This document shows positions 19,497-29,379 of a DNA stretch of 64,000 bases, in pieces. Source of the stretch: Limnohabitans sp. DM1 (GTDB lineage Bacteria; Pseudomonadota; Gammaproteobacteria; Burkholderiales; Burkholderiaceae_C); NCBI RefSeq assembly GCF_001269385.1, contig NZ_CXOO01000045.1, positions 2,161-66,160 of the forward strand, given 5' to 3'. The position numbers and the translations under genes were made by a program. The notes beneath the pieces are model-generated. The model worked only from the letters and a program-made list of their open reading frames with translations. It was not told where the DNA came from and did no database searches. Numbering within the stretch: position 1 is the first letter of the stretch; every line of letters begins with the position of its first letter.

Positions 19497-20720
19497 TCAT
19501 GCCCGCTGGGCACTGTTGGCCTCATGCAAGCGGATGTGCCCAGCCAACCAGACAGAGGCCACACTGGCCACCACCCCCAAAAATCCTGCCACCCAGTAAT
19601 GGGTCAAATACCCCTGTGCATCACGGCCAATGATCAGGCCCGAAACCATCGCCGCCAAGCCCATGGCGGCCGATTGAACAGCTGAATTGAGCGTCATGAA
19701 TGTGCCCCGAAGGCGCGGCTCCACAGCCGAAGACACCAAGGCCATGCCGGGAATCATGCGCCCACTCATCAAGGTAAAAAACAGCGTGGAAATGGTCAGC
19801 AACCCTGCCAAAGGCAATCCCTCAGACAAGGTCGTGGCCATCAGGGGCACCGCCACAGCCAAAGCCAGGCGTTGAAACACCACCACCTTGCCTGCGCGAT
19901 CGGTCAACCGACCAAAATACCGTGAAGACAACAAGGTTGCCAGACCTCCCAGCAAATACACCCAAGGCACCTGTTCGGGCCGCATGCCCGAGTTCGATTG
20001 CAGATAAATCGTGATGTAGGGAATGACGGTGAAGCCTGCAAACATCATCAAAGCCGACAAGGCAAAGGCTTTGAGGTGGTTGGCATCGGCCAACACCTGG
20101 CCAATGCTGCGCCAGACCGAGACGCGGTGCGGATGGTGCAGATGCGCATCCAGGCGCGGCAGCGTTTGCCAAGCCGCCAAACACAACACCCCCACCAGCA
20201 TGGCGATGCCAAAAAACGGCGCGTGCCAGCTCAGATGCGCAGCAAGAAACAGGCCCATTGGCACACCCGCCACGGTCGACACAGAAAACGAAGTCATGAC
20301 CACAGCCATGGCACGTCCGCGCCGCTCAAAAGGAATCACATCGGCCACAATGGTTTGGGACAAAGCAGACAAAACCCCGCCAAACAACCCAGCCGCCACA
20401 CGGGCCACCATGAGCCAGCCATAGCCCGGCGCCAAACCGCATGCCAGGGTGGCCAAACCAAACAAGGTGTACATACTCAAAAGCAAACGTTTGCGGCTGA
20501 ACTGGTCCACATAGGTGGCAGCCACCACGCCCGACACCCCCGCTGACAAGGTATAGGCCGACACGAGCAGGCCAAATTCCGCGTTGCTGATGCCAAAAAG
20601 CTGGGTGAACTGAGGCCCCAAGGGCATCATGATCATGAAATCAAGAATATGGGTGAACTGGATGCCAGCCAGGGTCAGCAAAAGCCAACGCTCACGCCGA
20701 GGCGTCAAAGATGCAGTCAT
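19497..20720 (-). CDS. MFS transporter, probable drug/metabolite efflux
   Basis: 407 residues with about 12 predicted membrane spans. The first loop has the MFS motif-A-like FSRKRLLLSMYTLFG, and motif C-like GVSGVVAATY and GVPMGLFLAAH patches are present. It resembles the AraJ/arabinose-efflux-like group (DHA1-type). The substrate cannot be told from sequence. Start MTASLTPRRERW at 20720 was chosen; an upstream in-frame extension is Arg-rich and unlike a membrane leader. It runs toward hpf on the same strand and is divergent from corA. Confidence 0.82.
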   Translation of the reverse strand: MTASLTPRRERWLLLTLAGIQFTHILDFMIMMPLGPQFTQLFGISNAEFGLLVSAYTLSAGVSGVVAATYVDQFSRKRLLLSMYTLFGLATLACGLAPGYGWLMVARVAAGLFGGVLSALSQTIVADVIPFERRGRAMAVVMTSFSVSTVAGVPMGLFLAAHLSWHAPFFGIAMLVGVLCLAAWQTLPRLDAHLHHPHRVSVWRSIGQVLADANHLKAFALSALMMFAGFTVIPYITIYLQSNSGMRPEQVPWVYLLGGLATLLSSRYFGRLTDRAGKVVVFQRLALAVAVPLMATTLSEGLPLAGLLTISTLFFTLMSGRMIPGMALVSSAVEPRLRGTFMTLNSAVQSAAMGLAAMVSGLIIGRDAQGYLTHYWVAGFLGVVASVASVWLAGHIRLHEANSAQRA

Positions 20721-20829
20721 GTGAATATGCTCGGTCAATCGTGGGAATCTAACACCCTCTCGGCGTGGCTCGCAAACAGTGCCCGTGTGCAGTGCGATAA
20801 TCAAGCCTCATTTTTTGGAGACACCCACC

Positions 20830-20853
20830 GTGGAAACTACCCCGAGTCGGTAG
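20830..20853 (+). CDS. Possible 7-codon leader peptide of corA
   Basis: GTG GAA ACT ACC CCG AGT CGG TAG encodes METTPSR. A GGAG lies 10-14 nt upstream and a GATAAT -10-like box sits at 20796-20801. The stop codon overlaps the left arm of a 12-bp hairpin that precedes corA. Leader peptides controlling Mg2+ transporter genes are known in enterobacteria (corL, mgtL), but this one is only a proposal from position and structure. Confidence 0.3.
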   Translation: METTPSR

Positions 20854-20894
20854 CTTTCGAACGCATTGAGCACCCCGCCCATCGTTCGAAAGCT
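20852..20894 (+). promoter_or_regulatory. 12-bp perfect hairpin in the corA 5' region
   Basis: AGCTTTCGAACG (20852-20863) and CGTTCGAAAGCT (20883-20894) form a perfect 12-bp stem with a 19-nt loop. It lies about 60 bp before the corA start. A competing smaller stem, CTACC/GGTAG (20837-20852), overlaps its left arm, so two alternative folds are possible. No T-run follows. This would suit an attenuator or metal-responsive leader, but the role is inferred only. Confidence 0.5.
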
Positions 20895-20953
20895 GCAGCA
20901 AAACTTCGCCGCCCCTTTGAACTTTTGGCAACTGGCCATTTTTCGGATTCGCC

Positions 20954-21940
20954 ATGCTCAACATCTTCACCCTCGCCAACGGTCGCCTCTTTCAGGAAGA
21001 GATCGAGTCACTGGAAGAACTCTCCCGCTTTCAGCCCATCTGGGTCGACCTGGAGTCGCCCACGCTCGAAGAAAAACGCTGGATCAAGCAGTATTTTGGC
21101 CTGTCCATCCCGGAAGACGCGATGGACGAGGACATCGAGGAATCGGCCCGTTTCTATGAAGAAGACAACGGCGAGCTGCACATCCGCTCTGACTTTCTGA
21201 TCGCCGACGAAGACGAGCCGCGCACGGTGCGCTGCGCCTTCATCCTGAACCAGCACAACGCCGACCTGAAAAGCCAAGGCGTGCTGTTTTCCATCCATGA
21301 CGAAGACGTGCCGGTGTTTCGCCTGCTGCGCATGCGCGCACGCCGGGCACCCGGCCTGATCGAAGACGCCAAGGAAGTGCTGCTCAAATTGTTTGATGCC
21401 GACGCCGAATATTCGGCCGACACGCTCGAAGGCATTTACGACAAGCTCGAAACTGCCGGCAAAAAAGTGCTGTCAGGTGACGTGACCGACGCCATGGCCG
21501 GGGAAGTGCTGGGCGCGATTGCGCGGCAAGAAGACTTGAACGGCCGCATCCGCCGCAACGTGATGGACACGCGCCGCGCCGTGAGTTTCATGATGCGCTC
21601 CAAGATGCTCAACGCCGAGCAGTTCGAAGAAGCCCGCCAGATCTTGCGTGATATTGACTCGCTCGACTCACACACGGCTTTTTTGTTCGACAAGATCAAC
21701 TTCCTGATGGATGCCACGGTGGGTTTCATCAACATCAACCAGAACAAGATCATCAAGATTTTCTCGGTAGCCAGCGTGGCCTTGCTGCCGCCCACCTTGA
21801 TCGCCAGCCTGTACGGCATGAACTTCCAGTACATGCCCGAGTTGTCCCAAAAATGGGGCTATCCGTACGCCCTGGCGCTGATGGCCGCCAGCGCCGTGGT
21901 GCCCATGTGGTATTTCCGCCGTCGCGGCTGGCTCAAATAA
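20954..21940 (+). CDS. corA: CorA-type magnesium/cobalt transporter
   Basis: 328 residues. The large acidic N-terminal cytoplasmic domain (about 1-255) is followed by two C-terminal membrane spans. The selectivity motif GMN is present in LYGMNFQYMP after the first span, and the protein ends in a basic tail RRRGWLK. CorA forms a pentameric Mg2+ channel in the inner membrane. A structured 5' region lies upstream (hairpin 20852-20894). It is convergent with the nucleosidase gene, only 7 bp apart. Confidence 0.95.
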   Translation: MLNIFTLANGRLFQEEIESLEELSRFQPIWVDLESPTLEEKRWIKQYFGLSIPEDAMDEDIEESARFYEEDNGELHIRSDFLIADEDEPRTVRCAFILNQHNADLKSQGVLFSIHDEDVPVFRLLRMRARRAPGLIEDAKEVLLKLFDADAEYSADTLEGIYDKLETAGKKVLSGDVTDAMAGEVLGAIARQEDLNGRIRRNVMDTRRAVSFMMRSKMLNAEQFEEARQILRDIDSLDSHTAFLFDKINFLMDATVGFININQNKIIKIFSVASVALLPPTLIASLYGMNFQYMPELSQKWGYPYALALMAASAVVPMWYFRRRGWLK

Positions 21941-21947
21941 AGCGCAC

Positions 21948-22709
21948 TCAAGCGGGTGGGCGCTTGGCCAACCACTGCGACAAAATGGCCCGGCTATACC
22001 GGCTGGCCACCTCACGGATGAAGCGCTTGAAGTCGGTGTGCGCCGTGTCGTCTGCGCGGTCCGAGATGGTGCGCACAGCCGCAAACGGCACGCCATAGTC
22101 CAAGCACACCTGCGCCACCGCTGCGCCCTCCATCTCCACTGCCAACGCATCTGGCAAGGCTTGGCGAAGCGCCTGGCTTTCGGCGTTGGTCGAGACAAAG
22201 CGGTCTCCGCTGACAATCAAGCCGCAGTGCAACTGGGGCGAATTCAATTGAAACTGGGCCAAAGTCTGAGAGCCCAAATGCTGGTCCGCTGCTTGCAGCA
22301 CCTGCTGCGCAGCCTCGGCCAGTTGCGCAGACAAAGCCGCATCGGACTCAAAAATTGCCCGGCCATACAGCGGCACCTCGTGCTGGGGAAACAGTGGCGA
22401 GGCATCCATATCGTGCTGCACCAAGCCGATGGCCACCACCACATCGCCCACGCGCACCCCCTGCCCCAAGCCGCCTGCCGCGCCGGTGAACACCAGGGCA
22501 TCGACCCCAAAGCGCTCCAGCATCACTGTGGCGGTGGTGGCTGCCGCCACTTTGCCAATGTGCGAGAGCACCGCCACCACCGAGTGGCCTTGCCAGTGGC
22601 CCACCCAAAAGTCGCGCCCCGCCACCGTCACGCGTTGCTCATCAGGCATGTCGGCCAGCACAGCCGCCAGCTCTTCGTGCAGGGCACTCATGATGCCGAT
22701 CACCGCCAT
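21948..22709 (-). CDS. mtnN: 5'-methylthioadenosine/S-adenosylhomocysteine nucleosidase
   Basis: 253 residues, a purine nucleosidase-fold enzyme that cleaves adenine from MTA and SAH. Family landmarks are IGIMSALHEELAAVL at the start, VFTGAAGGLGQGVRVGDVVV and the active-site segment AVEMEGAAVAQVCLDYGVPFAAVRTISD, which includes the Met-Glu pair and catalytic Asp. It is somewhat longer than the E. coli enzyme (~232). Together with methionine salvage it removes SAH, an inhibitor of methyltransferases. It lies ~95 bp beyond the fadD stop, after the fadD terminator. Confidence 0.9.
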   Translation of the reverse strand: MAVIGIMSALHEELAAVLADMPDEQRVTVAGRDFWVGHWQGHSVVAVLSHIGKVAAATTATVMLERFGVDALVFTGAAGGLGQGVRVGDVVVAIGLVQHDMDASPLFPQHEVPLYGRAIFESDAALSAQLAEAAQQVLQAADQHLGSQTLAQFQLNSPQLHCGLIVSGDRFVSTNAESQALRQALPDALAVEMEGAAVAQVCLDYGVPFAAVRTISDRADDTAHTDFKRFIREVASRYSRAILSQWLAKRPPA

Positions 22710-22743
22710 GAATCACTTCTGCTTGTGTACGTGAAATTGAAAA

Positions 22744-22767
22744 CGGCCACAAGAAAACTTGTGGCCG
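22744..22767 (-). terminator. Hairpin terminator after fadD
   Basis: CGGCCACAAG (22744-22753) pairs perfectly with CTTGTGGCCG (22758-22767) around a 4-nt loop. Read on the minus strand it is followed by TTTTCAATTTC, a broken T-tract. It lies ~40 bp after the fadD stop and before mtnN. Confidence 0.7.
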
Positions 22768-22804
22768 CCAGAAACTGCCCCGACGCATCCGCGCCAGGTC
22801 CACA

Positions 22805-24487
22805 TCAGGCCTTGCTGCGTAACTCGCGCCGCAAAATTTTGCCCACAGGCGTTTTGGGCAACTCGGTGCGGAACTCGATCACTCGGGGCTGCTTGTAAGC
22901 GGTCATGTTCTCGCGGCAGTAAGCGATGATCTGCGCCTCGGTCAGAGCGGGGTCTTTCTTGACCACCACCAATTTCACCGTCTCGCCGGTTTTTTCGTCG
23001 GGCACACCGATGGCTGCGCACTCCAGCACGCCAGGGCAAGCAGAGGCTACTTCCTCGACTTCGTTGGGGTAGACGTTGAAGCCGCTGACCAAAATCATGT
23101 CTTTCTTGCGGTCAACGATCTTGAAATAGCCACGCTCGTCCACTGTGCCCACATCACCGGATTTGAAATAACCATCGGCAGTCATGACCTTGGAGGTTTC
23201 ATCAGGGCGCTGCCAGTAACCCGCCATCACCTGTGGTCCCTTGATGGCTATCTCGCCGGGCATTCCCACCGTGGTCACTTCCTGGCCATCGTCGTCGAGC
23301 AACTTCATCCAGGTACCGGGAATGGGCACGCCAATCGTACCGGTGAACTCGGTGCTGGTCGTTGGGTTGCAACTGGCCGATGGGCTGGTTTCGGACAAGC
23401 CATAACCTTCGCAAATCGGGCAACCTGTTTTCTCAAGCCACAGCTTGGCCACGTTCGGCGTCACCGCTGTGCCGCCACCCAAAGACACTTTCAGATTGGA
23501 CCAGTTGACGGTGCCGAAATCCGGGTGATTGGCCAGACCATTGAACAAGGTGTTCACAGCCGGAAAGCTGTGGAACGTGTGTTTGGACAGCTCTTTGAGG
23601 ACTGCAGGCAAGTCACGCGGATTGGGAATCAGGATGGTTTTGCCGCCCATGCGCAAACCCAGCATCATGTTCACCGTGAACGCGAAGATGTGGTACAGCG
23701 GCAAAGCGCACACCGATGTGGGCTGCTGCCCAGCGGGAATGCGCTTCATGACGGGCTCGTTCCAGGCCTCTGACTGCAGCACGTTGGCAATCACGTTGCG
23801 GTGCAGCAGCACGGCGCCCTTGGACACGCCGGTGGTGCCACCGGTGTACTGCAGCACCGCGATGTCATCGGCCGACAGCTCGGGCTTGCGAAAAGCCTGT
23901 TGACGACCTTGACTCGTTGCATCATTGAATCTGACGGCTTGCGGCAAGTTGAAAGTCGGCACCATCTTCTTGACATGGCGCACCACGTAATTGACCAGGC
24001 TGCCTTTGAGCAAGCCCAGCCGGTCACCCATAGAGGCCAGCAACACATGCTGTACAGGGGTTTGGGCGATGCATTTTTCCAGGGTTGCTGCAAAATTTTC
24101 GATGATCACAATCGCTTTGGCGCCTGAGTCCTTGAGCTGGTGCTCCAGTTCGCGGGCGGTGTACAGCGGATTGACGTTGACCACCACCAAACCGGCCCGC
24201 AAGATGGCCGCCACGGCCACTGGGTACTGGGGCACATTGGGCATCATGATGGCAACACGGTCACCTTTGATCAAACCCAGAGACTGAAGATAAGCGGCCA
24301 GGCCTAAGCTTTCTTGGTCGACCTCGGCAAAGCTGAAATCTTTGCCCATGAAACTGTAGGCAGCACGGTCTGAAAATTTGGAAAAACTCTCATCCAGCAA
24401 ACTGACCAGGGAGTTGTATTGGGTCGGATCAATGTCCGACGGGACGCCTTCGGGGTAACTGTTCAGCCAAACGGGATTCAGGTTCAT
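22805..24487 (-). CDS. fadD: Long-chain fatty-acid-CoA ligase
   Basis: 560 residues. The adenylate-forming signature YTGGTTGVSKGAVLLHRN lies near residue 215, GYGLSETSPSASCNP near 355, and the C-terminal hinge and Lys region DRKKDMILVSGFNVYPNEVE near 450. Ending PKTPVGKILRRELR contains the catalytic Lys. It activates fatty acids to acyl-CoA for beta-oxidation or lipid use. Start MNLNPVWLNSYP agrees with the family. Single gene, bounded by terminators on both sides. Confidence 0.94.
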   Translation of the reverse strand: MNLNPVWLNSYPEGVPSDIDPTQYNSLVSLLDESFSKFSDRAAYSFMGKDFSFAEVDQESLGLAAYLQSLGLIKGDRVAIMMPNVPQYPVAVAAILRAGLVVVNVNPLYTARELEHQLKDSGAKAIVIIENFAATLEKCIAQTPVQHVLLASMGDRLGLLKGSLVNYVVRHVKKMVPTFNLPQAVRFNDATSQGRQQAFRKPELSADDIAVLQYTGGTTGVSKGAVLLHRNVIANVLQSEAWNEPVMKRIPAGQQPTSVCALPLYHIFAFTVNMMLGLRMGGKTILIPNPRDLPAVLKELSKHTFHSFPAVNTLFNGLANHPDFGTVNWSNLKVSLGGGTAVTPNVAKLWLEKTGCPICEGYGLSETSPSASCNPTTSTEFTGTIGVPIPGTWMKLLDDDGQEVTTVGMPGEIAIKGPQVMAGYWQRPDETSKVMTADGYFKSGDVGTVDERGYFKIVDRKKDMILVSGFNVYPNEVEEVASACPGVLECAAIGVPDEKTGETVKLVVVKKDPALTEAQIIAYCRENMTAYKQPRVIEFRTELPKTPVGKILRRELRSKA

Positions 24488-24560
24488 ATGGGGTTCTCCT
24501 GAGAATCAGTCTACCGCATATCTGACATCTGACTGACGCTAAAAACCTCGGGTTTACGCG

Positions 24561-24590
24561 AAAAAAAAGGGGCGAAAAAGGCTCGCCCCT
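24561..24590 (-). terminator. Intrinsic terminator after pntB
   Basis: AGGGGCGA (24568-24575) pairs with TCGCCCCT (24583-24590) around a 7-nt loop; on the minus strand seven or more T follow. It lies just after the pntB stop and before the fadD start region. Confidence 0.85.
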
Positions 24591-24614
24591 TGTGTCCAAA
24601 AATGAGTTGAGGTC

Positions 24615-26033
24615 TTAAGCCTTCAAAGCCATCAACACCTCATCGAGCATCTTTTTCGCATCGCCAAACAACATGCGGTTGTTCTCTTTGTAAAAGAGCG
24701 GGTTGTCCACCCCTGCGTAGCCGCTGGCCATGGAGCGCTTCATCACAATGCTGGTGCGGGCCTTCCAGACTTCGAGCACCGGCATGCCGGCAATCGGGCT
24801 GGTCGGGTCGTCTTGCGCGGCCGGGTTCACGATGTCGTTGGCACCAATGACGATGGCCACATCGGTGTCCGGGAAATCGTCGTTGAGTTCGTCCATCTCG
24901 AACACGATGTCGTAAGGCACTTTGGCCTCGGCCAGCAAGACGTTCATGTGGCCCGGCATGCGGCCCGCTACGGGGTGGATGCCAAAGCGCACGTTCACGC
25001 CTTTGTCACGCAGTGTCTTGGTGATTTCGAACACCGTGTGCTGGGCTTGCGCCACGGCCATGCCGTAGCCTGGCACGATGATCACGTTCTTGGCGTCGCG
25101 CAACATTTCGGCGGTCTCGGCGGCCAAGATGGGGCTGACTTCACCTTGCGGCTCGGCCGCTTCGCCCGTGGGCTTGGGCGCGGCAGCCGTGGTGCCAAAG
25201 CCACCGGCGATCACGCTGATGAAGCTGCGGTTCATGGCGTTGCACATGATGTACGACAAAATCGCGCCACTGGAGCCCACCAAGGCACCGATCACGATCA
25301 ACAAGTCATTGGAGAGCATGAAGCCCGTGGCCGCTGCGGCCCAACCGGAGTAGCTGTTGAGCATGGACACCACCACCGGCATGTCAGCGCCGCCAATGGC
25401 CATGACCATGTGGATGCCAAACAGCAAGGCGATGGCGGTCATGATGAACAAGGGCACCATGCCCTCTTCCACCGTCTGGGCGTGCATGAACTCACGACCG
25501 AAGTAAATCACCGCGATCAAACCCACCAGGTTCAGCCAGTGGCGAGCGGGCAGCAACAAAGGGCTGCCGCCGATGCGGCCGGACAACTTGCCAAATGCCG
25601 CGACCGAACCCGAGAAAGTCACCGCGCCGATGAAGATGCCGATGTAGATTTCACCCGCGTGGATGGCGTGCGCCGCACCTTCCAAATTCTTGGAGGCTTC
25701 TGGATCCACATAAGTGGCGTAACCCACCAGCGCTGCGGCCATGCCGACCATGCTGTGCATGAGCGCCACGAGTTCGGGCATTTGCGTCATCTGCACTTTG
25801 CGCGCAGCGTACAGACCAATGAGCGCGCCCACCAGCACGGAGCCCACGATCATGGGAATGCCTTCGGCAGTGACTTGAGGGCCAAAGATGGTGGCCAGCA
25901 CGGCCAAGCTCATGCCGATCATGCCGTAGAGGTTGCCGCGCCGTGCGGTTTCCTGGTTGGACAAACCACCCAGGCTGAGGATAAAGAGAATGGTCGCGCC
26001 GATGTAGGCGACCGTGGCCAGACTTGCAGACAT
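24615..26033 (-). CDS. pntB: NAD(P)+ transhydrogenase subunit beta
   Basis: 472 residues. The N-terminal ~270 residues hold the membrane domain (about eight to nine spans), and the C-terminal domain III binds NADP(H), with [20 protein letters not shown] and [25 protein letters not shown]. With PntA it couples hydride transfer between NADH and NADP+ to proton entry, supplying NADPH. It follows pntA by 17 bp. Confidence 0.96.
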   Translation of the reverse strand: MSASLATVAYIGATILFILSLGGLSNQETARRGNLYGMIGMSLAVLATIFGPQVTAEGIPMIVGSVLVGALIGLYAARKVQMTQMPELVALMHSMVGMAAALVGYATYVDPEASKNLEGAAHAIHAGEIYIGIFIGAVTFSGSVAAFGKLSGRIGGSPLLLPARHWLNLVGLIAVIYFGREFMHAQTVEEGMVPLFIMTAIALLFGIHMVMAIGGADMPVVVSMLNSYSGWAAAATGFMLSNDLLIVIGALVGSSGAILSYIMCNAMNRSFISVIAGGFGTTAAAPKPTGEAAEPQGEVSPILAAETAEMLRDAKNVIIVPGYGMAVAQAQHTVFEITKTLRDKGVNVRFGIHPVAGRMPGHMNVLLAEAKVPYDIVFEMDELNDDFPDTDVAIVIGANDIVNPAAQDDPTSPIAGMPVLEVWKARTSIVMKRSMASGYAGVDNPLFYKENNRMLFGDAKKMLDEVLMALKA

Positions 26034-26050
26034 TCAGGGTCTCCTTCTTC

Positions 26051-27652
26051 TTATTTGCGAAACATCGCCAGCATGCGCTGGGTGACGGCAAAGCCGCCAA
26101 ACATGTTGATGGCCGTCAGCACCAGCGCCAAAGAGGCCAAGATGGCGATCAGCGTGTTGGGACGCCCAGCTGCAGCCAAGGGCGAAATCTGCACCAGCGC
26201 GCCGATGGCGATGATGGAGCTGATCGCGTTGGTCACGCTCATGAGTGGGGTGTGCAAAGCGGGCTTGACGTTCCAGACCACCATGTAGCCCACAAAGCAG
26301 GCCAACACAAACACCGTGAAGTGCGACAGGAAGGCCGCTGGCGCATATGCGCCCACCAGCACCAACAGCACAGCAGCCACCGCCGACACGATGAGCAACT
26401 GACCCACGGGCATGGGGCCTGAAGGCTCGCCATGGCCGTGGCCTTTTTTGGCGGCAGGCGCGGCAGCGGGCTTGGGCGCGGGCTTGGGGGCTGCCACCAG
26501 AGGTGGGGCAGGCCAGGTGATTTCACCGTTTTTGATGACCGTCAGGCCCCGAATGGCGTCGTCTTCCATGTTGACGTTGATCACGCCGTCCTTGGTCTTG
26601 CACAGCTCTTCCGTCAGGCGGAACAAGTTGGTGCCGTACAGGGTGGACGATTGACGCGCCATGCGCGAAGCCAGATCGGTGTAACCCACAATCGTCACGC
26701 CGTGCTTGACGACGGCTTTGCCGGGTTCGGTCAACTCGCAGTTGCCGCCTTGCTCGGCGGCCATGTCCACGATCACGCTGCCGGGCTTCATGCTCTTGAC
26801 CATCTCGGCGGTGATCAACTTGGGCGCGGGTTTGCCGGGGATCAGCGCGGTGGTGATGATGATGTCGCACTCTTTGGCCTGCTTGGCGTACATCTCGCGC
26901 TGCGCGGCCTGGAAGCCTTCGCTCATGACCTTGGCGTAACCGCCGCCGCCCGAGCCTTCTTCTTCGTAATCCACCTTGACGAATTCACCGCCGAGCGACA
27001 CGACCTGGTCGGCCACTTCGGCACGGGTGTCGTTGGCACGCACGATGGCGCCCAGGCTGGCGGCCGCGCCAATGGCGGCCAAACCGGCCACACCGGCACC
27101 GGCGATGAACACTTTGGCAGGAGGGACTTTGCCCGCAGCCGTGATCTGGCCGTTGAAGAAGCGACCAAACGCATTGGCTGACTCGACCACCGCGCGGTAA
27201 CCGCTGACACCGGCCATGGAGGTCAGCGCGTCCATCTTCTGGGCGCGGCTGAGCGTGCGGGGCAGTGCGTCAATGGACAGCGCCGTGACTTTTTTGGCCG
27301 CGAGCTGCTGCATCAAATCGGGGTTTTGGGCGGGCCACAAAAAGCCAATCAAGGTCTGGCCTTCGTGCATCAGCGCCACTTCGTCGGGTGTGGGTGCACG
27401 CACTTTAAAGACGATGTCGCTGCCGCTCCACAGTGCTGCCGCGCTCGGCGCAATCGTGGCACCGGCTTCGACATAGGCCGCATCCGACAGGTCGGCGAGC
27501 TCGCCCGCGCCCTGCTCCACCACCACGGCAAAGCCGAGTTTGACCAGCTTGGTCACCGCATCGGGGACCGTGGCCACCCGTTTTTCACCGGGAAAAATTT
27601 CCCGGGGTACGCCAATGCGCTGGGGCGTGGCGGCTGTATCGCCTAACTGCAT
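26051..27652 (-). CDS. pntA: NAD(P)+ transhydrogenase subunit alpha
   Basis: 533 residues. Domain I (1-~380) resembles alanine dehydrogenase and binds NAD(H): [19 protein letters not shown] at the start, [21 protein letters not shown] near 180 and [18 protein letters not shown]. An Ala/Pro/Lys-rich linker (~390-420) joins it to a C-terminal membrane part with about four spans. This is the E. coli-like fused form rather than the split PntAA/PntAB form. First gene of the pntAB operon, divergent from the NUDIX gene. Confidence 0.96.
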   Translation of the reverse strand: MQLGDTAATPQRIGVPREIFPGEKRVATVPDAVTKLVKLGFAVVVEQGAGELADLSDAAYVEAGATIAPSAAALWSGSDIVFKVRAPTPDEVALMHEGQTLIGFLWPAQNPDLMQQLAAKKVTALSIDALPRTLSRAQKMDALTSMAGVSGYRAVVESANAFGRFFNGQITAAGKVPPAKVFIAGAGVAGLAAIGAAASLGAIVRANDTRAEVADQVVSLGGEFVKVDYEEEGSGGGGYAKVMSEGFQAAQREMYAKQAKECDIIITTALIPGKPAPKLITAEMVKSMKPGSVIVDMAAEQGGNCELTEPGKAVVKHGVTIVGYTDLASRMARQSSTLYGTNLFRLTEELCKTKDGVINVNMEDDAIRGLTVIKNGEITWPAPPLVAAPKPAPKPAAAPAAKKGHGHGEPSGPMPVGQLLIVSAVAAVLLVLVGAYAPAAFLSHFTVFVLACFVGYMVVWNVKPALHTPLMSVTNAISSIIAIGALVQISPLAAAGRPNTLIAILASLALVLTAINMFGGFAVTQRMLAMFRK

Positions 27653-27869
27653 GAATGTCTCCTCGCTGAATTCACAAAAAACATGACTAATCCTCCAGCT
27701 TAACCGAAGTCAGCCTTTTCAACCTTGGGGCAAGCCCTGCTCTTAGCACTTGATGCGCAAAAAAACGATGCATCAGCACGCACCAATACGTATCGCGCCA
27801 CAGATCTTTTATTGGGTGACAGATTGGTGTCCCTGGCCCTTGACATGGCTGGCACCGATAATCACGGCC

Positions 27870-28364
27870 ATGGACACACGCTGGAAACCCAATGTCACCG
27901 TCGCCGCCATCATCGAGCGTGATGGCCGCTACCTGCTGATTGAAGAACACACTCAGGAAGGCTTGCGCCTGAACAACCCTGCGGGCCACCTGGACCCGGG
28001 GGAATCACCCGCTGAAGGCTGCGCGCGTGAAGCCCTGGAAGAAACCGCTCACCCATTCACCCCTACGGCCCTGGTCGGGGTTTACCTTTCGCGCTTTCAG
28101 CGACCGGCCACCGGCGAAGACATCACGTACTTGCGCATGGCCTTTTGTGGCTCCATAGGCGATCTGCAAGCCGACAGGCCCTTGGACAGCGGCATCGTGC
28201 GCACCCTTTGGATGACCCCCGAGGAAATCCGACAAAGTGCAGCGCGACACCGCAGCCCACTGGTTTTACGCTGCATCGAAGACCATCTGGCCGGTCAACG
28301 CTACCCCTTGGCCTTGATCTACACAGACGAAGCTGTCGCTGCACTGCCTCCCTTGATGGCATGA
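27870..28364 (+). CDS. nudJ: NUDIX hydrolase, NudJ-like phosphatase
   Basis: 164 residues. The NUDIX box is seen as GHLDPGESPAEGCAREALEET (about residues 38-58) within the fold starting PNVTVAAIIERDGRYLLIEEH. NudJ enzymes remove phosphate from thiamine pyrophosphate intermediates and nucleotides; substrate here is inferred from similarity. Start MDTRWKPNV at 27870 was chosen because the upstream in-frame stretch is not family-like. Its stop overlaps the next start by 4 bp. Confidence 0.85.
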   Translation: MDTRWKPNVTVAAIIERDGRYLLIEEHTQEGLRLNNPAGHLDPGESPAEGCAREALEETAHPFTPTALVGVYLSRFQRPATGEDITYLRMAFCGSIGDLQADRPLDSGIVRTLWMTPEEIRQSAARHRSPLVLRCIEDHLAGQRYPLALIYTDEAVAALPPLMA

Positions 28365-29122
28365 ACACCTTGATTTTTGAGTCTATCTGGCTGGTCACCG
28401 GCGCCGCCGCATTGGGCGCCGGGGTGCTCAATGCCATTGCCGGTGGCGGAAGTTTTCTGACCTTTCCAGCACTGGTGTTTGCGGGCGTGCCGCCCCTGGC
28501 GGCCAATGCCACCAGCGCCATGGCCGTCAGCCCCGGCTACTTGGGCAGTACCTTGGGTTTTCGGGCAGAAATTCAGGCCCTTCCACGCAGCACTGTGCAG
28601 CGTGAAGTTGCCGTGGCCGCCCTGGGTGGTCTGATGGGCGCGGGCTTGTTGTTGGTCACTCCTGCACGCCTTTTCTCGGGACTGGTGCCCTGGCTGCTGC
28701 TGTTGGCCACCATCTTGTTTGCAGCAGGCCCTTGGATCGCAAAGCGCAACCAAGGACTGGGTCACCCCACCTGGCGCCTGCCGGGCCTGCTGGCCGTGGC
28801 CATTTATGGCGGTTACTTCAATGGCGGTCTGGGTATCTTGCTGATGGCGCTTTACACCTTGACGGGCGAACAGCGCCTGAACACGGTCAACGCGCTCAAA
28901 AACCTCAACTCATTTGTGCTGTCGCTGCTTTCGGTGGCCGCCTTCGCCGTGGCGGGGGCCATCGTTTGGCCGCAAGCGGTGTGGATGATGGCGCTGGCCA
29001 CCCTGGGTGGCTGGGCAGGTGCGCGCCTGGCCAAACGTCTGCCCGTGCGCTGGGTCCGATGGCTGGTGATCGGCACCGGCCTGGTGATGAGCGCGGTGTT
29101 TTTCAGCCGCCTGCCCGCTTGA
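28361..29122 (+). CDS. TauE/SafE-family sulfite/organic anion exporter
   Basis: 253 residues with about eight predicted membrane spans. Two related halves each carry the family pattern: GAGVLNAIAGGGSFLTFPAL near residue 20 and VAIYGGYFNGGLGILLMAL near 145. TauE/SafE (DUF81) proteins export sulfite, sulfoacetate or related anions; substrate unknown here. It overlaps the NUDIX stop by 4 bp (ATGA), indicating translational coupling. Confidence 0.87.
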   Translation: MNTLIFESIWLVTGAAALGAGVLNAIAGGGSFLTFPALVFAGVPPLAANATSAMAVSPGYLGSTLGFRAEIQALPRSTVQREVAVAALGGLMGAGLLLVTPARLFSGLVPWLLLLATILFAAGPWIAKRNQGLGHPTWRLPGLLAVAIYGGYFNGGLGILLMALYTLTGEQRLNTVNALKNLNSFVLSLLSVAAFAVAGAIVWPQAVWMMALATLGGWAGARLAKRLPVRWVRWLVIGTGLVMSAVFFSRLPA

Positions 29123-29191
29123 TTCGGCACCAGACTTGTCGGGCCATCGCTTTCAAGCAAACACCGCAAAAACATCCTCTGGACATTGCAG

Positions 29192-29305
29192 TTGTCGGCT
29201 TGAGCCCGACAAGCGGCCGATGCCCAAGCCCGCATTGTCGGAGCTGAAGCTCCGACCTACAGGAGAACGGCTGTTGCAGTAGATCGGTGGCTTCAGCACC
29301 GACAT
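29192..29305. repeat. Cluster of dispersed GTCGG/CCGAC hairpins
   Basis: Three dyads lie in the gap between tauE and the SGNH gene. They are TTGTCGG...CCGACAA (29192-29212), GTCGGAGC-TGAA-GCTCCGAC (29237-29256) followed by CTACA, and TCGGTG-n7-CACCGA (29284-29302). The second matches the family seen at 4915, 9739-9844 and 57331-57354. The third is in opposite orientation to the second, as in the 9739-9844 pair. Confidence 0.55.
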
Positions 29306-29379
29306 GCAGCCCATGTCCCATCCCAGATGCCGATCAAGCCCTCACACAACGCTGAGCCACAAACCCAGAGTGCAAACAG

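Noticed and set aside
24813-27181. Long plus-strand open frames opposite pntB and pntA (491 and 249 residues)
   Set aside because: Antisense shadows of clearly identified transhydrogenase genes; His/Gly/Asp-rich with no family match.
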